This document shows positions 15,929-24,459 of a stretch of DNA of 37,766 nucleotides, piece by piece; within the stretch, counting starts at the first letter, position 1; each line of letters opens with the position of its first letter. The DNA is from a virus. The position numbers and the translations under genes were made by a program. The notes under the pieces were generated by a model, which had not been told where the DNA came from, did not search any database, and saw only the letters and a program-made list of their open reading frames with translations. The stretch lies in IMG/VR virus record IMGVR_UViG_3300013099_001090, positions 1 through 37,766 of that record, one strand, 5' to 3'.

Positions 15929-17917
15929 CTAGTGACAGTCGCTCCAGCGATAGCCTATGTCCCCATCGGGTGGGATCGGGACGGGGTATGTGAGGTCAAT
16001 AGGACCCCAGTGCAACGGGTCAGCCATGTGGTCGTGCATCAGGTCGCTCGTGTCAGCCGCAAGGGCCTTCGGAGCTTCCATGACCAGCTCATCGTGGACC
16101 GTCAGCGTGAGGTAGCTGCCCATCTCCTCAAGCAGGGGGTCCGCATCGATGCGAAGCATGGCCAACTTGACCAGCTCTGCTGCGGAACCCTGAACCGAGG
16201 TGTTGTATGCCTGCCGTTCCTCTTCGGCGACCAACCAGTTCGAGAACTCGTTGTTGATCTTGTACATGCGGCGCTTCCGCCCAAGCATCGTGTACGTGTA
16301 CTCGAACACATGAGCGAACTCATGCATGAACGCGATGTTCTCTTCGATGTCGGGGTAGGTGTTGAAGAACTGGTCCTTCAACTTGTAGGCGGCGTTGAGA
16401 GAGATCCCGAGTTGGGATGCCATCTTACGGGCACCCTCACCGAACAGGGCGCCCAGGCCGACTGCCTTGGACTCCTGCCGTTTGATCAGCAGGTGGCGCT
16501 CTTCCTGGGTGAGGTCCTCCTTGTGCTTCCCCTTCGCTGCCGCGATGGCATCGTAGTCGAGCCCAAACATGTTGGCGGTGTTGGCGTTGTGGATGTCCCA
16601 GCCCTTGCGGATCGCCTCCATCATCCGCGTGTCACCAGCGTTCACTGCTGCCACTCGGAACTCGATCTGAGGGTAATCCTTATCGACCAGCCAGTTACCT
16701 GGGCTTGGGATGAAGGCTCCTCGGATCTTGTAGGGATCGGAGTCAGGTCGAGGCATGTTCTGGAGGTTGGGGTTACCGGAGGAGAAGCGCCCGGTCCGCG
16801 CTACGAACTGCTTGAAGTCCGTGTGCAGTTTCCCATCGGGGCCCAGGAGCCTGGTGATCCCCTTGACGTATGTCTTGTGGAGCTTGGCAAGCTTGCGGTG
16901 CTCCTGAAGCTTCACTAGGTACCGGGCAGCAGTGCGGCCGGGTTCCATGCGGTCGAGGAGGATCTCGATCGACTTCTCATCGGTCGAGGCCTTCGCACCC
17001 TTCGCGCTCTTCGTGTAGCGTCCGGCCTTCAGTCCGAAGCGGTCATCATCGTAGAGGACCCTCCTGACTTGGTCGTGGCTGTTGGGGTTGTGGCTATATC
17101 CAGCTAGGTCACTCAGCTCCTTCTCCAAGGCGCGGATACCATCACGCATGGGTTCGTCGATCGCCTTCAGGTAATCGGCGTCGATGTTTGCCCCGCGGCG
17201 CTCCATCTTGAAGAGCACTCGGGTGAGCGGAGCCTCGATGACCTTGAAGTAATCCAGCAAGGTGCCGAAGCCTGGTGCGACCTCAGTGCCCAGCTCTTCG
17301 GAAGCCAGGGCAGCGTTGTGCTGCTCCCACAGCATGTAGGTGAAGAAGGCATCGCAGGATGCGTATTCAACCACCATGTGGGGGTCTTCTTTGTAGACGT
17401 GCAGGAGCTTCTCCCCTGTGTTCATCGCCTTGAACTTCCGAGCCATGTCCTTGTCCATCCCCAGGACTTGGCTGACGATGACGGGGTCGAGGAAGAGCTG
17501 CTTGAAGTCACCCCACTTGGCCTCGTACTGAAGCCAGGACTGTTCCTTGAGGCCGTGTCGACGGGTGTCGTCGAGCAGGCAGTCTTGGATGAAGATGTCT
17601 TCACACTGGCCGGTAAGGTTGATCCCCATGTTCTTGAGGAGGTGCATGTCGTACTTGGCGTTGGCCAACGCCCAGGTGACATCCGACCGTGCGAACAGAG
17701 GGTCGAAGAAGGGGAGCATCTTCGCTGGAAAGCACCAGCGAGAATCCTCAGTAGCCATGGACCAAAAGAGCACCTCATCCCTCTGGCGATCGAGGCCAGT
17801 GGTTTCGGTGTCAATGGCGACTGTGCCCCCACGCTTCATCAGCATGTCGATGATGGGGACACAGTCGGCCGGGGTTTCGGCCATGACTGAGGGCGGTAGT
17901 AACCTCAGCCTAGGCAT
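15929..17917 (-). CDS. polA: DNA polymerase A family (exonuclease plus polymerase)
   Basis: 662 residues, lacking the 5' nuclease domain of bacterial Pol I. The proofreading domain has IDTETTG (Asp36, Glu38), NAKYD (Asp90) and YASCD (Tyr185, Asp189), so all exonuclease motifs are present. Polymerase motif A is DYPQIEFR (Asp414, Glu419), motif B is RQESKAVGLGALFG (Arg480, Lys484), and motif C is HDE (608-610). The residue equivalent to E. coli Phe762 is Leu488 and that of Tyr766 is Phe492. It is the likely replicative polymerase, next to SSB-like, primase and helicase genes. The start has no clear ribosome-binding site; ATG 17884 is a possible alternative. Confidence 0.93.
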   Translation of the reverse strand: MPRLRLLPPSVMAETPADCVPIIDMLMKRGGTVAIDTETTGLDRQRDEVLFWSMATEDSRWCFPAKMLPFFDPLFARSDVTWALANAKYDMHLLKNMGINLTGQCEDIFIQDCLLDDTRRHGLKEQSWLQYEAKWGDFKQLFLDPVIVSQVLGMDKDMARKFKAMNTGEKLLHVYKEDPHMVVEYASCDAFFTYMLWEQHNAALASEELGTEVAPGFGTLLDYFKVIEAPLTRVLFKMERRGANIDADYLKAIDEPMRDGIRALEKELSDLAGYSHNPNSHDQVRRVLYDDDRFGLKAGRYTKSAKGAKASTDEKSIEILLDRMEPGRTAARYLVKLQEHRKLAKLHKTYVKGITRLLGPDGKLHTDFKQFVARTGRFSSGNPNLQNMPRPDSDPYKIRGAFIPSPGNWLVDKDYPQIEFRVAAVNAGDTRMMEAIRKGWDIHNANTANMFGLDYDAIAAAKGKHKEDLTQEERHLLIKRQESKAVGLGALFGEGARKMASQLGISLNAAYKLKDQFFNTYPDIEENIAFMHEFAHVFEYTYTMLGRKRRMYKINNEFSNWLVAEEERQAYNTSVQGSAAELVKLAMLRIDADPLLEEMGSYLTLTVHDELVMEAPKALAADTSDLMHDHMADPLHWGPIDLTYPVPIPPDGDIGYRWSDCH

Positions 17918-17920
17918 AGG

Positions 17921-19075
17921 TCAGTACGGTATTTCTTCTTCGGTCTTTTCCTTGTCCGGACCGTTGCTCTCAGTGAAAGCTCCGGCAGAGGGGTCCACGC
18001 CTTGAGCGAGGTCACCAAGGATAGACTTCTGAAGGTTGACGGGTGTGGGTGCGCAGATCGCTTCCACATCCAAGGGGGCGTCGTAGAGGGACAGAAGGGT
18101 GTCGCTGTAGTTCGGGATGCGGGTCCCGACCCAATCCAGATCCCACTTCTTGTCGTCCATGGGGATGGCCTTCAGACGAAGGTCGAATCCCATGAGCCCA
18201 CCCTCGGCGGGCTCCTCGCATCCCGGACATTCCAGGACCGGGACAACGTCCTCACTGTGGCAGGAGCGGCACTTGATCTCTTCGGACCGAAGCTGGAAGA
18301 GGTCTTCTCCTTCGATGGCTACACCGAAGTCCTCCTCGATGGAACCGCAGTCCGCACAGGCGAGCTTGCTAGCGTACATCGGGGTGGCGCAGTTGCCGCA
18401 GTAGTCGGCGAGCTTTTCGTTGATGGTCTGGAGTTGCTCCAGGTGTGTGCCGGCGAACTGCCAGTACATGTTGTGGCCTTCCTTCTCGGGCATCCGCACG
18501 CCAGATGGGAACTTGGCGACGGGGGCGGCCACGTGCTTCTTGATGACCTCACCCTTGGCGTTCTTGCGGGGCTTGCCATCCTTGTCGAGGAGAGGCACTT
18601 CGAGGTAGGTGTCGACGCCGATAAGCGCCATGGCATTCCGAACAGAGCGGTTGATCGGAGGGTTCTTCGCCAGCTTGCCATCGATGCCATGCAGCCGCAT
18701 CTCCTCTTCCTTCTCCCGGAACTTATCCCAGTAGCCGGATGCGATTGCGCAGGGGAAGCAGGGCTTCTTGCGGTAGGGACCAGCCGAGCAGTTGATCGAC
18801 TGGCGCTTCTTCGGGTAGTAGTGTGTGGCGTACTCCAGCCACGGGCAGTCTTCGACCTCGACCACCCTCTGTTGCTCGCGGTCCCAACTCTTGTAGGAGT
18901 AGGACTGCTGTTGGAAGCGAAGCCAGATCGGCGTCTCTCCCAGCTTCAAGTACTCGAACCGACCCGCAACCGTTTGGCGACCGCCGCCTCCTCGGTTACG
19001 TTGAGCGCGTTCCTTAGCCTTTCGACTGAAATCGGCGCTGCCGGCTCGGGTATTCCTCGGTTTCGTGAATGACAT
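17921..19075 (-). CDS. Putative ssDNA-binding protein with zinc motifs and acidic C-terminal tip
   Basis: 384 residues. The N-terminus is basic (KAKERAQRNRGGGG). The middle carries many Cys: C-x(19)-C and CFPC near residues 78-110, and CGNC, CADC, CRSC and CPGC further on, which suggests several zinc-binding sites. The extreme C-terminus reads EKTEEEIPY, strongly like the acidic DDDIPF tip with which bacterial and T7-like SSBs recruit replication partners. Position between primase and polymerase A supports a single-strand DNA-binding role like that of T4 gp32. No OB fold can be confirmed by eye. The start overlaps the primase gene by 62 bases, with AAGGA upstream. Confidence 0.55.
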   Translation of the reverse strand: MSFTKPRNTRAGSADFSRKAKERAQRNRGGGGRQTVAGRFEYLKLGETPIWLRFQQQSYSYKSWDREQQRVVEVEDCPWLEYATHYYPKKRQSINCSAGPYRKKPCFPCAIASGYWDKFREKEEEMRLHGIDGKLAKNPPINRSVRNAMALIGVDTYLEVPLLDKDGKPRKNAKGEVIKKHVAAPVAKFPSGVRMPEKEGHNMYWQFAGTHLEQLQTINEKLADYCGNCATPMYASKLACADCGSIEEDFGVAIEGEDLFQLRSEEIKCRSCHSEDVVPVLECPGCEEPAEGGLMGFDLRLKAIPMDDKKWDLDWVGTRIPNYSDTLLSLYDAPLDVEAICAPTPVNLQKSILGDLAQGVDPSAGAFTESNGPDKEKTEEEIPY

Positions 19076-20063
19076 CTCTATTTTCCTTTATCCATTCTGC
19101 GTAGCTGTGGCTGTGACTCAATGCTTCTCGGACTTCAGTAGGGTCTAGATCGTCCGGTTGTTCTCTGAGGTCTGGGTATTTTGCTACGTAGGTCTCGTTG
19201 GCTTTCAATCGTCTACACGCCTTCCACGTTCCAACTATCCCTGCCTCGTTGTTGTCGAGGAAGAGGAAGAGGGGACACTGAAGAACGCTAAGCAAGTTCG
19301 CATGTAGTTCAGTAAGGTAAGATCCGATCAGGGCTACGACGTTGTGGAATCCTGCTTGCCACAACCACATCGCTGCCTTGAAGCCCTCCGTGATGATCAC
19401 GGGTTCCGATACCTTGTAGAGCACCGGGTAGAGCATGTGGGCGTGCCAGAGTACGCCCTCTTTGTTGAGTTCGTAGTTCTCTGGAACCCCTGCTGCCTTC
19501 ACCAGCTCCTTGCGGTAGAGCTTGTACCGGGGCTCAGCATCCACCACCGTCCTTCCGGAGATCCCTATCAACTCCCCGAAGAGATTTCGGATGGGGTAGG
19601 TGATCCTCAGATTCTGATAGTCAAAGCCCACCTCGAAGTGCCGAAGGGTTTCCTTGAGGAACCCCGCGTCAATCAGCTCCGAGGGGGTCAGGCGGTAGTC
19701 GTCGAGGAACTCCTCGTCGAGGATGAACTTCCCCCGGTAAGGGTTCGGCCCCTCGTACATCCGGTAGAGCCCGTTGCGCCGAGCAAACCCGTCAGAGGTG
19801 CTGGCAAAGTTCCCCCCATCGACCAAGCGCTTCGCCATGTCGATAGGCATCCCCATGCCCTTGAGGAGCTTGGACAGGTGCCCGCCCTCCTTGCACCCGT
19901 GGCAGAACCAGACGGGCTGGTCCAAGGACACGTTGAGGGAGGGGGTGCGTTCCTGCCCGCCCCCATGGAAGGGGCACTGGATCATGATGTTGTTCGGGCC
20001 TGGACGCCCACGTAGCACTCGCTCTGAGTCCGCAGACTCAAGCATGCTGATCACATCAGTCAC
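19014..20063 (-). CDS. DnaG-type DNA primase
   Basis: 349 residues from a GTG that overlaps the helicase stop (GTGA). The CHC2-type zinc finger has Cys30, His33, Cys54 and Cys57. The TOPRIM core follows, with ITEGFKA (Glu226) and FLDNNEAG (Asp270), where the usual DxD is DNN. The C-terminal helicase-binding part is short compared with bacterial DnaG (about 580 residues). It makes RNA primers for the phage fork and works with the DnaB-like helicase encoded directly upstream. The last 62 bases overlap the SSB-like gene. Confidence 0.88.
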   Translation of the reverse strand: MTDVISMLESADSERVLRGRPGPNNIMIQCPFHGGGQERTPSLNVSLDQPVWFCHGCKEGGHLSKLLKGMGMPIDMAKRLVDGGNFASTSDGFARRNGLYRMYEGPNPYRGKFILDEEFLDDYRLTPSELIDAGFLKETLRHFEVGFDYQNLRITYPIRNLFGELIGISGRTVVDAEPRYKLYRKELVKAAGVPENYELNKEGVLWHAHMLYPVLYKVSEPVIITEGFKAAMWLWQAGFHNVVALIGSYLTELHANLLSVLQCPLFLFLDNNEAGIVGTWKACRRLKANETYVAKYPDLREQPDDLDPTEVREALSHSHSYAEWIKENRDVIHETEEYPSRQRRFQSKG

Positions 20064-21568
20064 GCGTACCCACCTCCTTCAGCCTCAGCTTTCTTCTTTT
20101 TGATCCGCTGAACAGCGGCCTTGGCTTTGGTCTTGGTCTTCTTGGCTCTGTTCTTCAAGGCCTCCTTCTGGGAACCGTCTGCACCGCTCCCGTCCTCGTC
20201 ATCCTCAGCATCGGATTCCTGCTTGAGCATTTCGAGGAGCTTGTTGATGTTGGTGATCTTGGCTATCTCTGAGAAGTCAGAGCACGGCACGTTGTTGATG
20301 AGCACCCCATCGATGTTGACCTCTCGTGCTCCCAAGAGAGCGATGGCCGAGATGTCAGGGGTGTCCTCTTTGCGTTCCGTGATCACACGTAGGACCAGGT
20401 CAGCGTCCTGCCCGAACGCATCCGAGTAGGCTAGGTTGTCCAGGTCGCCCACCTTCTTCGAGCCGTCGCGGTTGATCTGGTGTGTCCCCATCAGAACGAT
20501 CTCTTCATCAGAGGCCGTGTCCTTGAGCTGCCGGCTGATGCTGGTCAAGACCTTGCTGTCAGAGTCTGACTTCGAGGCTCCCTCAGCGGTTTGACGGTAG
20601 AAGGAATCGCACAGCACGATGTGTGGTCGGTACTGCTTGATCTTCGACTGGATGAATGAGACAGGCCGGTTGGTCGACTTCACTATCTTGAAGAGGGAGC
20701 CTGCGAAGGGTCGACTGTCCTCACCCTCCCTTGGGTCGAGCCCAAGCTCTTCGGAGTCCTCGTACTCGGCTGGGATGAACTCCGCCGTGTCGAGCTTCCC
20801 ATAAGCCTGGACGGTTTCCAGAAGGGACATCTCCTCGATAGGGTCTAGCTCCCCCTGCTTGAACTCCGAGTAGCGAAGTCTGGCAGCGATGGCCGCCGCA
20901 CGCAGGAGGATCATGTATGGATGCATCTCGGGGGTGAAGATCACCACCCTAGAGCCGAACTCTACAAAAGCATGGACAGCGATGGCCAAGGCCACGAATG
21001 TCTTTCGGGTCTTGGGCCGCCCGGCGACGATGATGAAGTCACCCTTCTGCATCCCCTGGGTAGCTTCAGTCATGGAATCCCACGGCCAGGGAATCCCCTG
21101 GGGCAGGATCATCTTGTTTGCGTAGTGCTCTAGGATCACATCGAGGTGTGTGTCAAAGCCATAGTCTTCTTGCTCGGACACCTCCGACATGATCTCGTCC
21201 AGCCGGTCTCGTGCTAGGGACAGTTCACCCAAGGGGTCTACCGCCTCAGCCAACTGCGCCAACTCCATGGCGTACTCTCGGAGATCAGCCCGGGTCGCTT
21301 CGACACGTACCTCGTGCATGAGGGACCCGAAGTCCGTAGTGCGTGGAGCCTCCGGTAGCTCCATGTTGTCGAACCGTTGGAGCACCACATTCCTCGTAGG
21401 AACGTGGCCTGCCCCTCCGGTGACTTGTCCGTACGTCGTGAGGAAGTAATGGATCGCTTTCCCCTCAACAGTCAGGCAATGCTCAGCGCGGAAGAGCCCC
21501 TTGTGTATGAGGGACATGTCTCCGACGTGGAGCATTGCGGCGATAAGCTCCAGTTCTACAGCAGCCAA
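20060..21568 (-). CDS. DnaB-like replicative helicase
   Basis: 502 residues from a TTG at 21568, supported by GGAGG five bases upstream. The N-terminal helical domain is followed by a RecA-type core: Walker A-like AGRPKTRKTF at 182-191 (Arg188 where Gly is usual), FTPEM with the catalytic Glu, a Walker B strand IVLCD, and GTHQINRDG matching the DnaB Q-x-N-R segment. The C-terminus is low-complexity and basic (KNRAKKTKTKAKAAVQRIKK). It should form a hexameric 5'-3' helicase. The stop overlaps the primase start, so helicase and primase are co-translated. Confidence 0.85.
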   Translation of the reverse strand: MAAVELELIAAMLHVGDMSLIHKGLFRAEHCLTVEGKAIHYFLTTYGQVTGGAGHVPTRNVVLQRFDNMELPEAPRTTDFGSLMHEVRVEATRADLREYAMELAQLAEAVDPLGELSLARDRLDEIMSEVSEQEDYGFDTHLDVILEHYANKMILPQGIPWPWDSMTEATQGMQKGDFIIVAGRPKTRKTFVALAIAVHAFVEFGSRVVIFTPEMHPYMILLRAAAIAARLRYSEFKQGELDPIEEMSLLETVQAYGKLDTAEFIPAEYEDSEELGLDPREGEDSRPFAGSLFKIVKSTNRPVSFIQSKIKQYRPHIVLCDSFYRQTAEGASKSDSDSKVLTSISRQLKDTASDEEIVLMGTHQINRDGSKKVGDLDNLAYSDAFGQDADLVLRVITERKEDTPDISAIALLGAREVNIDGVLINNVPCSDFSEIAKITNINKLLEMLKQESDAEDDEDGSGADGSQKEALKNRAKKTKTKAKAAVQRIKKKKAEAEGGGYA

Positions 21569-21684
21569 CTATGCCTCCAGTGGGTGGGTTGAATACGTAA
21601 CGCGGACGACTACTGCAAGCCCCAAATGGGGCTCGCTATGGATGGGGGTTGCGTACCTTCTCGCACCCATCCTGTAGGGGGTAG
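21569..21684 (-). other. Intergenic region with two hairpins
   Basis: No gene is seen. AGCCCC-AAAT-GGGGCT forms a compact hairpin near 21618-21633. GGATGGG pairs with CCCATCC around 21636-21671, extended by GCG/CGC. No T-run follows on the minus strand, so these are not classical terminators. They may regulate or attenuate the helicase-primase genes downstream. GGAGG for the helicase TTG start lies at the end of the region. Confidence 0.4.
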
Positions 21685-22740
21685 TCACAGGATGAGCTTG
21701 AGCAGGATGGCCCCGGCGATTGCGTTGTGTGTGAACGCCGAGTCCTGGTCGAAGTCATCCCCTGCCGTAGCCACGATGGTCTCGAAGATGGTTCCGGCAG
21801 AGTGGGACGTGTAGCCCACAGCCTTGTACCGATTGCCGCACGTATAGGCGAAGGCCCTGCTACCCTTCACCTGACTGATGAGCTTGCTCATCGCTTCCAG
21901 GGCTTCATCCTCATCCGTAAAGAGTCTCAGGCCTAGCCTTGAGATCTTCTCGTTCAGCTCCTGCCAGAGCGGTGCGGCCAACTCCATCGCCTCACCGAGC
22001 TTCTCTTTCAGGTCGACCTTCCCTCGATGGATACGTCGGAGCAGGTACCGCTGCTCCATCACAGCCACACGCCCCCCGTTCTCGGGGAGGAGGATGAAGG
22101 GGATGACCCACAGTGACGTGTACCCCACCTCGCTGTTCTTGAAGATCAGGCCTGGGTAGCACTTGCGGTGCCCAGGGAATCCGATCGGCTGGTCGATGAC
22201 AGTGTAGGCGTAGAACGCCCTGTCGGTCTGCCCTGAGAACTTCTTGAAGACGCAGGTCTCCTCGGGCATCATCCCCGTCAAGGTCTCCATGATCTCCGTG
22301 TTAGGGATGTCACTGTAGACGTTGCTGACGATCCCCCGGATGGGCCGACACGGGAACTGCTCCTCGTCTCCACCCTTCATGGTGCGGAACATCATGTGGT
22401 CGATGACATCCCTGCGGCGGTTCAACTCATCAGCCTGCACCTGGAGAGGCACGGACTCGAACCACTTCTCCTTGGTCCCCATCGCTTGGAGAAGCTGATG
22501 CCTGCTCCAATCTGTGGTGAGGTAGGAGCACTCAGTGTCATCGAGAATCTGTAGCCCAACGGTACCGGGCTCGGTCGTGTCCCCCGTCAACTCGTGGAGG
22601 TTTATGACCTTGAACCGGATGTCGTCGGGGTTACGCGGGACGAAGTCGGGAAGGTAGCGCGCTGCTTGAGCGTCAACGGCCTTCTTCAAATCCGTCAGAG
22701 TGAGGAGTTCCTCCCTCTGCAATAGCTTCTGCAATACCAT
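21685..22740 (-). CDS. DUF932-like phage/plasmid protein
   Basis: 351 residues from ATG 22740, fixed by AGGAGG six bases upstream. The sequence has the feel of DUF932 proteins: an arginine-rich central segment (PCRPIRGIVSNVYSDIPNTE) and a C-terminal helical part with GYTSHSAGTIFE. The family is widespread on phages and plasmids and its biochemical role is not settled. The gene sits between UDG-like and helicase genes in the replication operon. It starts inside the upstream gene, with an unusually long 68-base overlap. Assignment is by pattern and is moderately certain. Confidence 0.5.
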   Translation of the reverse strand: MVLQKLLQREELLTLTDLKKAVDAQAARYLPDFVPRNPDDIRFKVINLHELTGDTTEPGTVGLQILDDTECSYLTTDWSRHQLLQAMGTKEKWFESVPLQVQADELNRRRDVIDHMMFRTMKGGDEEQFPCRPIRGIVSNVYSDIPNTEIMETLTGMMPEETCVFKKFSGQTDRAFYAYTVIDQPIGFPGHRKCYPGLIFKNSEVGYTSLWVIPFILLPENGGRVAVMEQRYLLRRIHRGKVDLKEKLGEAMELAAPLWQELNEKISRLGLRLFTDEDEALEAMSKLISQVKGSRAFAYTCGNRYKAVGYTSHSAGTIFETIVATAGDDFDQDSAFTHNAIAGAILLKLIL

Positions 22741-22996
22741 GGCGGACCTCCTGTTGGTCGTCGGGTACTTCGGGGTTGTCGAAATGGAGCTGGGCGATGT
22801 AGTTGCGAACCACTCGGAGGAACTCCGTGGTGGCCTCGCGGATCGCCTCAGTCTCAGTGATAGCAACGCTGTGCCTGCCTACTGCATGGACGAATCCATC
22901 GTCGTCGCAGAAGTGGACCTCTGTCTTGATCACGGACCCATCGATAGCGATGGATGAGACTCCGAGATCAGTGCCCTTGAACCCCTGGTTAGCCAT
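22673..22996 (-). CDS. Hypothetical protein, 107 aa
   Basis: The ATG at 22996 (MANQGFKG) overlaps the upstream gene's end; in-frame ATGs at 23002 and 23008 are alternatives. The N-terminal half is beta-prone (SSIAIDGSVIKTEVHF), followed by a long helix (TETEAIREATTEFLRVVRNY) and an acidic C-terminus. The last 68 bases overlap the DUF932-like gene. No known family, signal or membrane segment is seen. The length and beta-then-helix order resemble the next upstream small protein, so the two may share a fold. Confidence 0.5.
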   Translation of the reverse strand: MANQGFKGTDLGVSSIAIDGSVIKTEVHFCDDDGFVHAVGRHSVAITETEAIREATTEFLRVVRNYIAQLHFDNPEVPDDQQEVRHGIAEAIAEGGTPHSDGFEEGR

Positions 22997-23324
22997 GGTC
23001 ATCACCATGCAGTGCTTCCAGGTGCCGAACCAAACCCTTGTAGGTAGGCTCGACGAAACTGTCCGCGAGGCCCAAGGCCCTGTCGTAGAGAGCTTCGGCG
23101 GCCTGGTCCATGGCTGGACCGGCCACCTTACAGGGGGCTTCGATCGACACCTCAACACGTACTGAACTGAACTCCGGTGCGCCCAGGGTCATGATGACCC
23201 CGACACGAACGCGAGCGTCTCCTGATGCCACGACATCCTCCATACCTTTGTGGTCTACCCATTGCTTGCACAGGTGCTCTATCGGGATAGAGTTCTGCGC
23301 AGCAGAAACATCGATGGTGATCAC
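22989..23324 (-). CDS. Hypothetical protein, 111 aa
   Basis: The ATG at 23324 overlaps the upstream stop. The product has several beta strands (ITIDVSAAQ, ARVRVGVIMTLG, SSVRVEVSIEAP) and a C-terminal helix (DQAAEALYDRALGLAD). Strands followed by a helix recall the neighbouring 107-residue protein. It is probably a small accessory factor of the replication operon. No function can be given. Confidence 0.5.
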   Translation of the reverse strand: MITIDVSAAQNSIPIEHLCKQWVDHKGMEDVVASGDARVRVGVIMTLGAPEFSSVRVEVSIEAPCKVAGPAMDQAAEALYDRALGLADSFVEPTYKGLVRHLEALHGDDHG

Positions 23325-23743
23325 CGGGAGTAGATGCCTACCGCCTTGGGACCGATCAGACGAGCGTTGCCATCGCCTTCAACCTTCGCCTGAACTGCTT
23401 CAGGAATACTCAGGTCGGCTACGCCCTTGTCGTAGGCTTTGGAGTCGACGGTGATCTTGACCTTGAGGAAGGGCTCAGCCACATCCTCGCCCATCTCTTT
23501 GACCAGGACCTCCGCGTTGAGGGTCCGAGGGATGGAGAGCTTCCAGGGTCCGAACTTCGAGCCGAGCTTGTCGGCGTTGTCGGACACCGCTGCTTTGAAG
23601 TTCGCCAGGGTCTCATTGCGGTGGATGCAGAGCTGTTCGTACTCCTCGAACACATCTCGGTTCCGCTTGATGAGATCATCCAGTGCGGCATCCGAGGCTT
23701 CGTACTTAGCTTTGGCAGCGGTGACTGCCATCGGGGTCTTCAT
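23321..23743 (-). CDS. Hypothetical coiled-coil protein
   Basis: 140 residues. The N-terminal ~60 residues form a helical, coiled-coil-like region (KYEASDAALDDLIKRNRDVF). The C-terminal half is a small beta-rich domain (FGPWKLSIPRTLNAEVLV, then FLKVKITVD). The layout loosely resembles small DNA-end-binding or scaffold proteins, but no family is recognised. Start and stop both overlap neighbouring genes by four bases, showing co-translation with the UDG-like gene. Confidence 0.5.
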   Translation of the reverse strand: MKTPMAVTAAKAKYEASDAALDDLIKRNRDVFEEYEQLCIHRNETLANFKAAVSDNADKLGSKFGPWKLSIPRTLNAEVLVKEMGEDVAEPFLKVKITVDSKAYDKGVADLSIPEAVQAKVEGDGNARLIGPKAVGIYSR

Positions 23744-24459
23744 ATCTCTTCTCGTTTCTTGGTCCAGGCCACGTAAGTCTGCGCACGGCGGAGGGCTTCC
23801 ATGACAACTGCGATTGGACCATGTGCTGCTGTTGAAGGGTTCTTGATGAGGTAGACCATGTTCAGGGCTGCGATGACTGGGTACCGAAGGGTTTGGTGGA
23901 CCCCCGGGATACTGATCTCAAAGAGATCTCCCTGTGCCTCGGACATCTTTCGAGGGAGCTTCCCCCCATTGTCTCGGGACTTCAGGAACTTCAGGGGCAC
24001 GTCGCCGAGGGTGATGATGATACGGGGATCGACCTCGTAGATCTGCGCAAGGAGTCTTGTGTTGCAGCCGCTCCGCGACCACACCTTCTCCTCCTTGTTG
24101 TAGACACCCTCGTAGTGCTCCTTGGTTGGGGGGACAGTCTCTACCCGTTCATCTTCGTCATCGGTCTGGGGGATGATGAGGATAGGTCGGCACGCTACTA
24201 CCTGGGTGCGGTAGCAATCCTCGGGATTGATGTTGACTCCCTTGAGGAGTTCAACCAGGAGGTCTCCCTCGTCCCCCGTGAAGGGGGTGCCATGGTCTTC
24301 GTCGTCTTCGGTGGGGTGCGAGCCGATGATCATGATGTCCGCAGGCACAGGACCGTCACCGAAGACGATGCGGTCCCGCACACGTGTCTCATGTAGGGTG
24401 CAGCGCTTGCAGCCCTGCCACTCATCTCGCAGCACCTGGAGGCGCTGCTCTCCGCTCAC
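23740..24459 (-). CDS. Family 4 uracil-DNA glycosylase-like protein, catalytic motif altered
   Basis: 239 residues from a GTG overlapping the upstream stop (GTGA). Four Cys (17, 20, 90, 132) are placed as in the [4Fe-4S] family 4 UDGs, and YRTQVVACRP matches their YxTNVVKCRP segment. Motif A is changed: GSHPTEDDEDHGTPFTG instead of a GEAPG-type start. The C-terminal motif that is normally HP(A/S) before a YLLRNP-type stretch reads NM here (ALNMVYLIKNP; Asn200, Met201). The fold is likely kept, but uracil excision may be lost or the base specificity changed. It may act in DNA repair, or bind modified or uracil-containing phage DNA. Confidence 0.75.
   Translation of the reverse strand: MSGEQRLQVLRDEWQGCKRCTLHETRVRDRIVFGDGPVPADIMIIGSHPTEDDEDHGTPFTGDEGDLLVELLKGVNINPEDCYRTQVVACRPILIIPQTDDEDERVETVPPTKEHYEGVYNKEEKVWSRSGCNTRLLAQIYEVDPRIIITLGDVPLKFLKSRDNGGKLPRKMSEAQGDLFEISIPGVHQTLRYPVIAALNMVYLIKNPSTAAHGPIAVVMEALRRAQTYVAWTKKREEI

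Noticed and set aside
15932-16918. A 328-codon plus-strand frame opposite polymerase A
   Set aside because: It is the antisense of the conserved polymerase domain and has no start signal.
18002-19072. A 356-codon plus-strand frame opposite the SSB-like gene
   Set aside because: It is antisense to a gene with clear Cys motifs and an SSB-like tail; no start signal is seen and it falls in the middle of a minus-strand operon.
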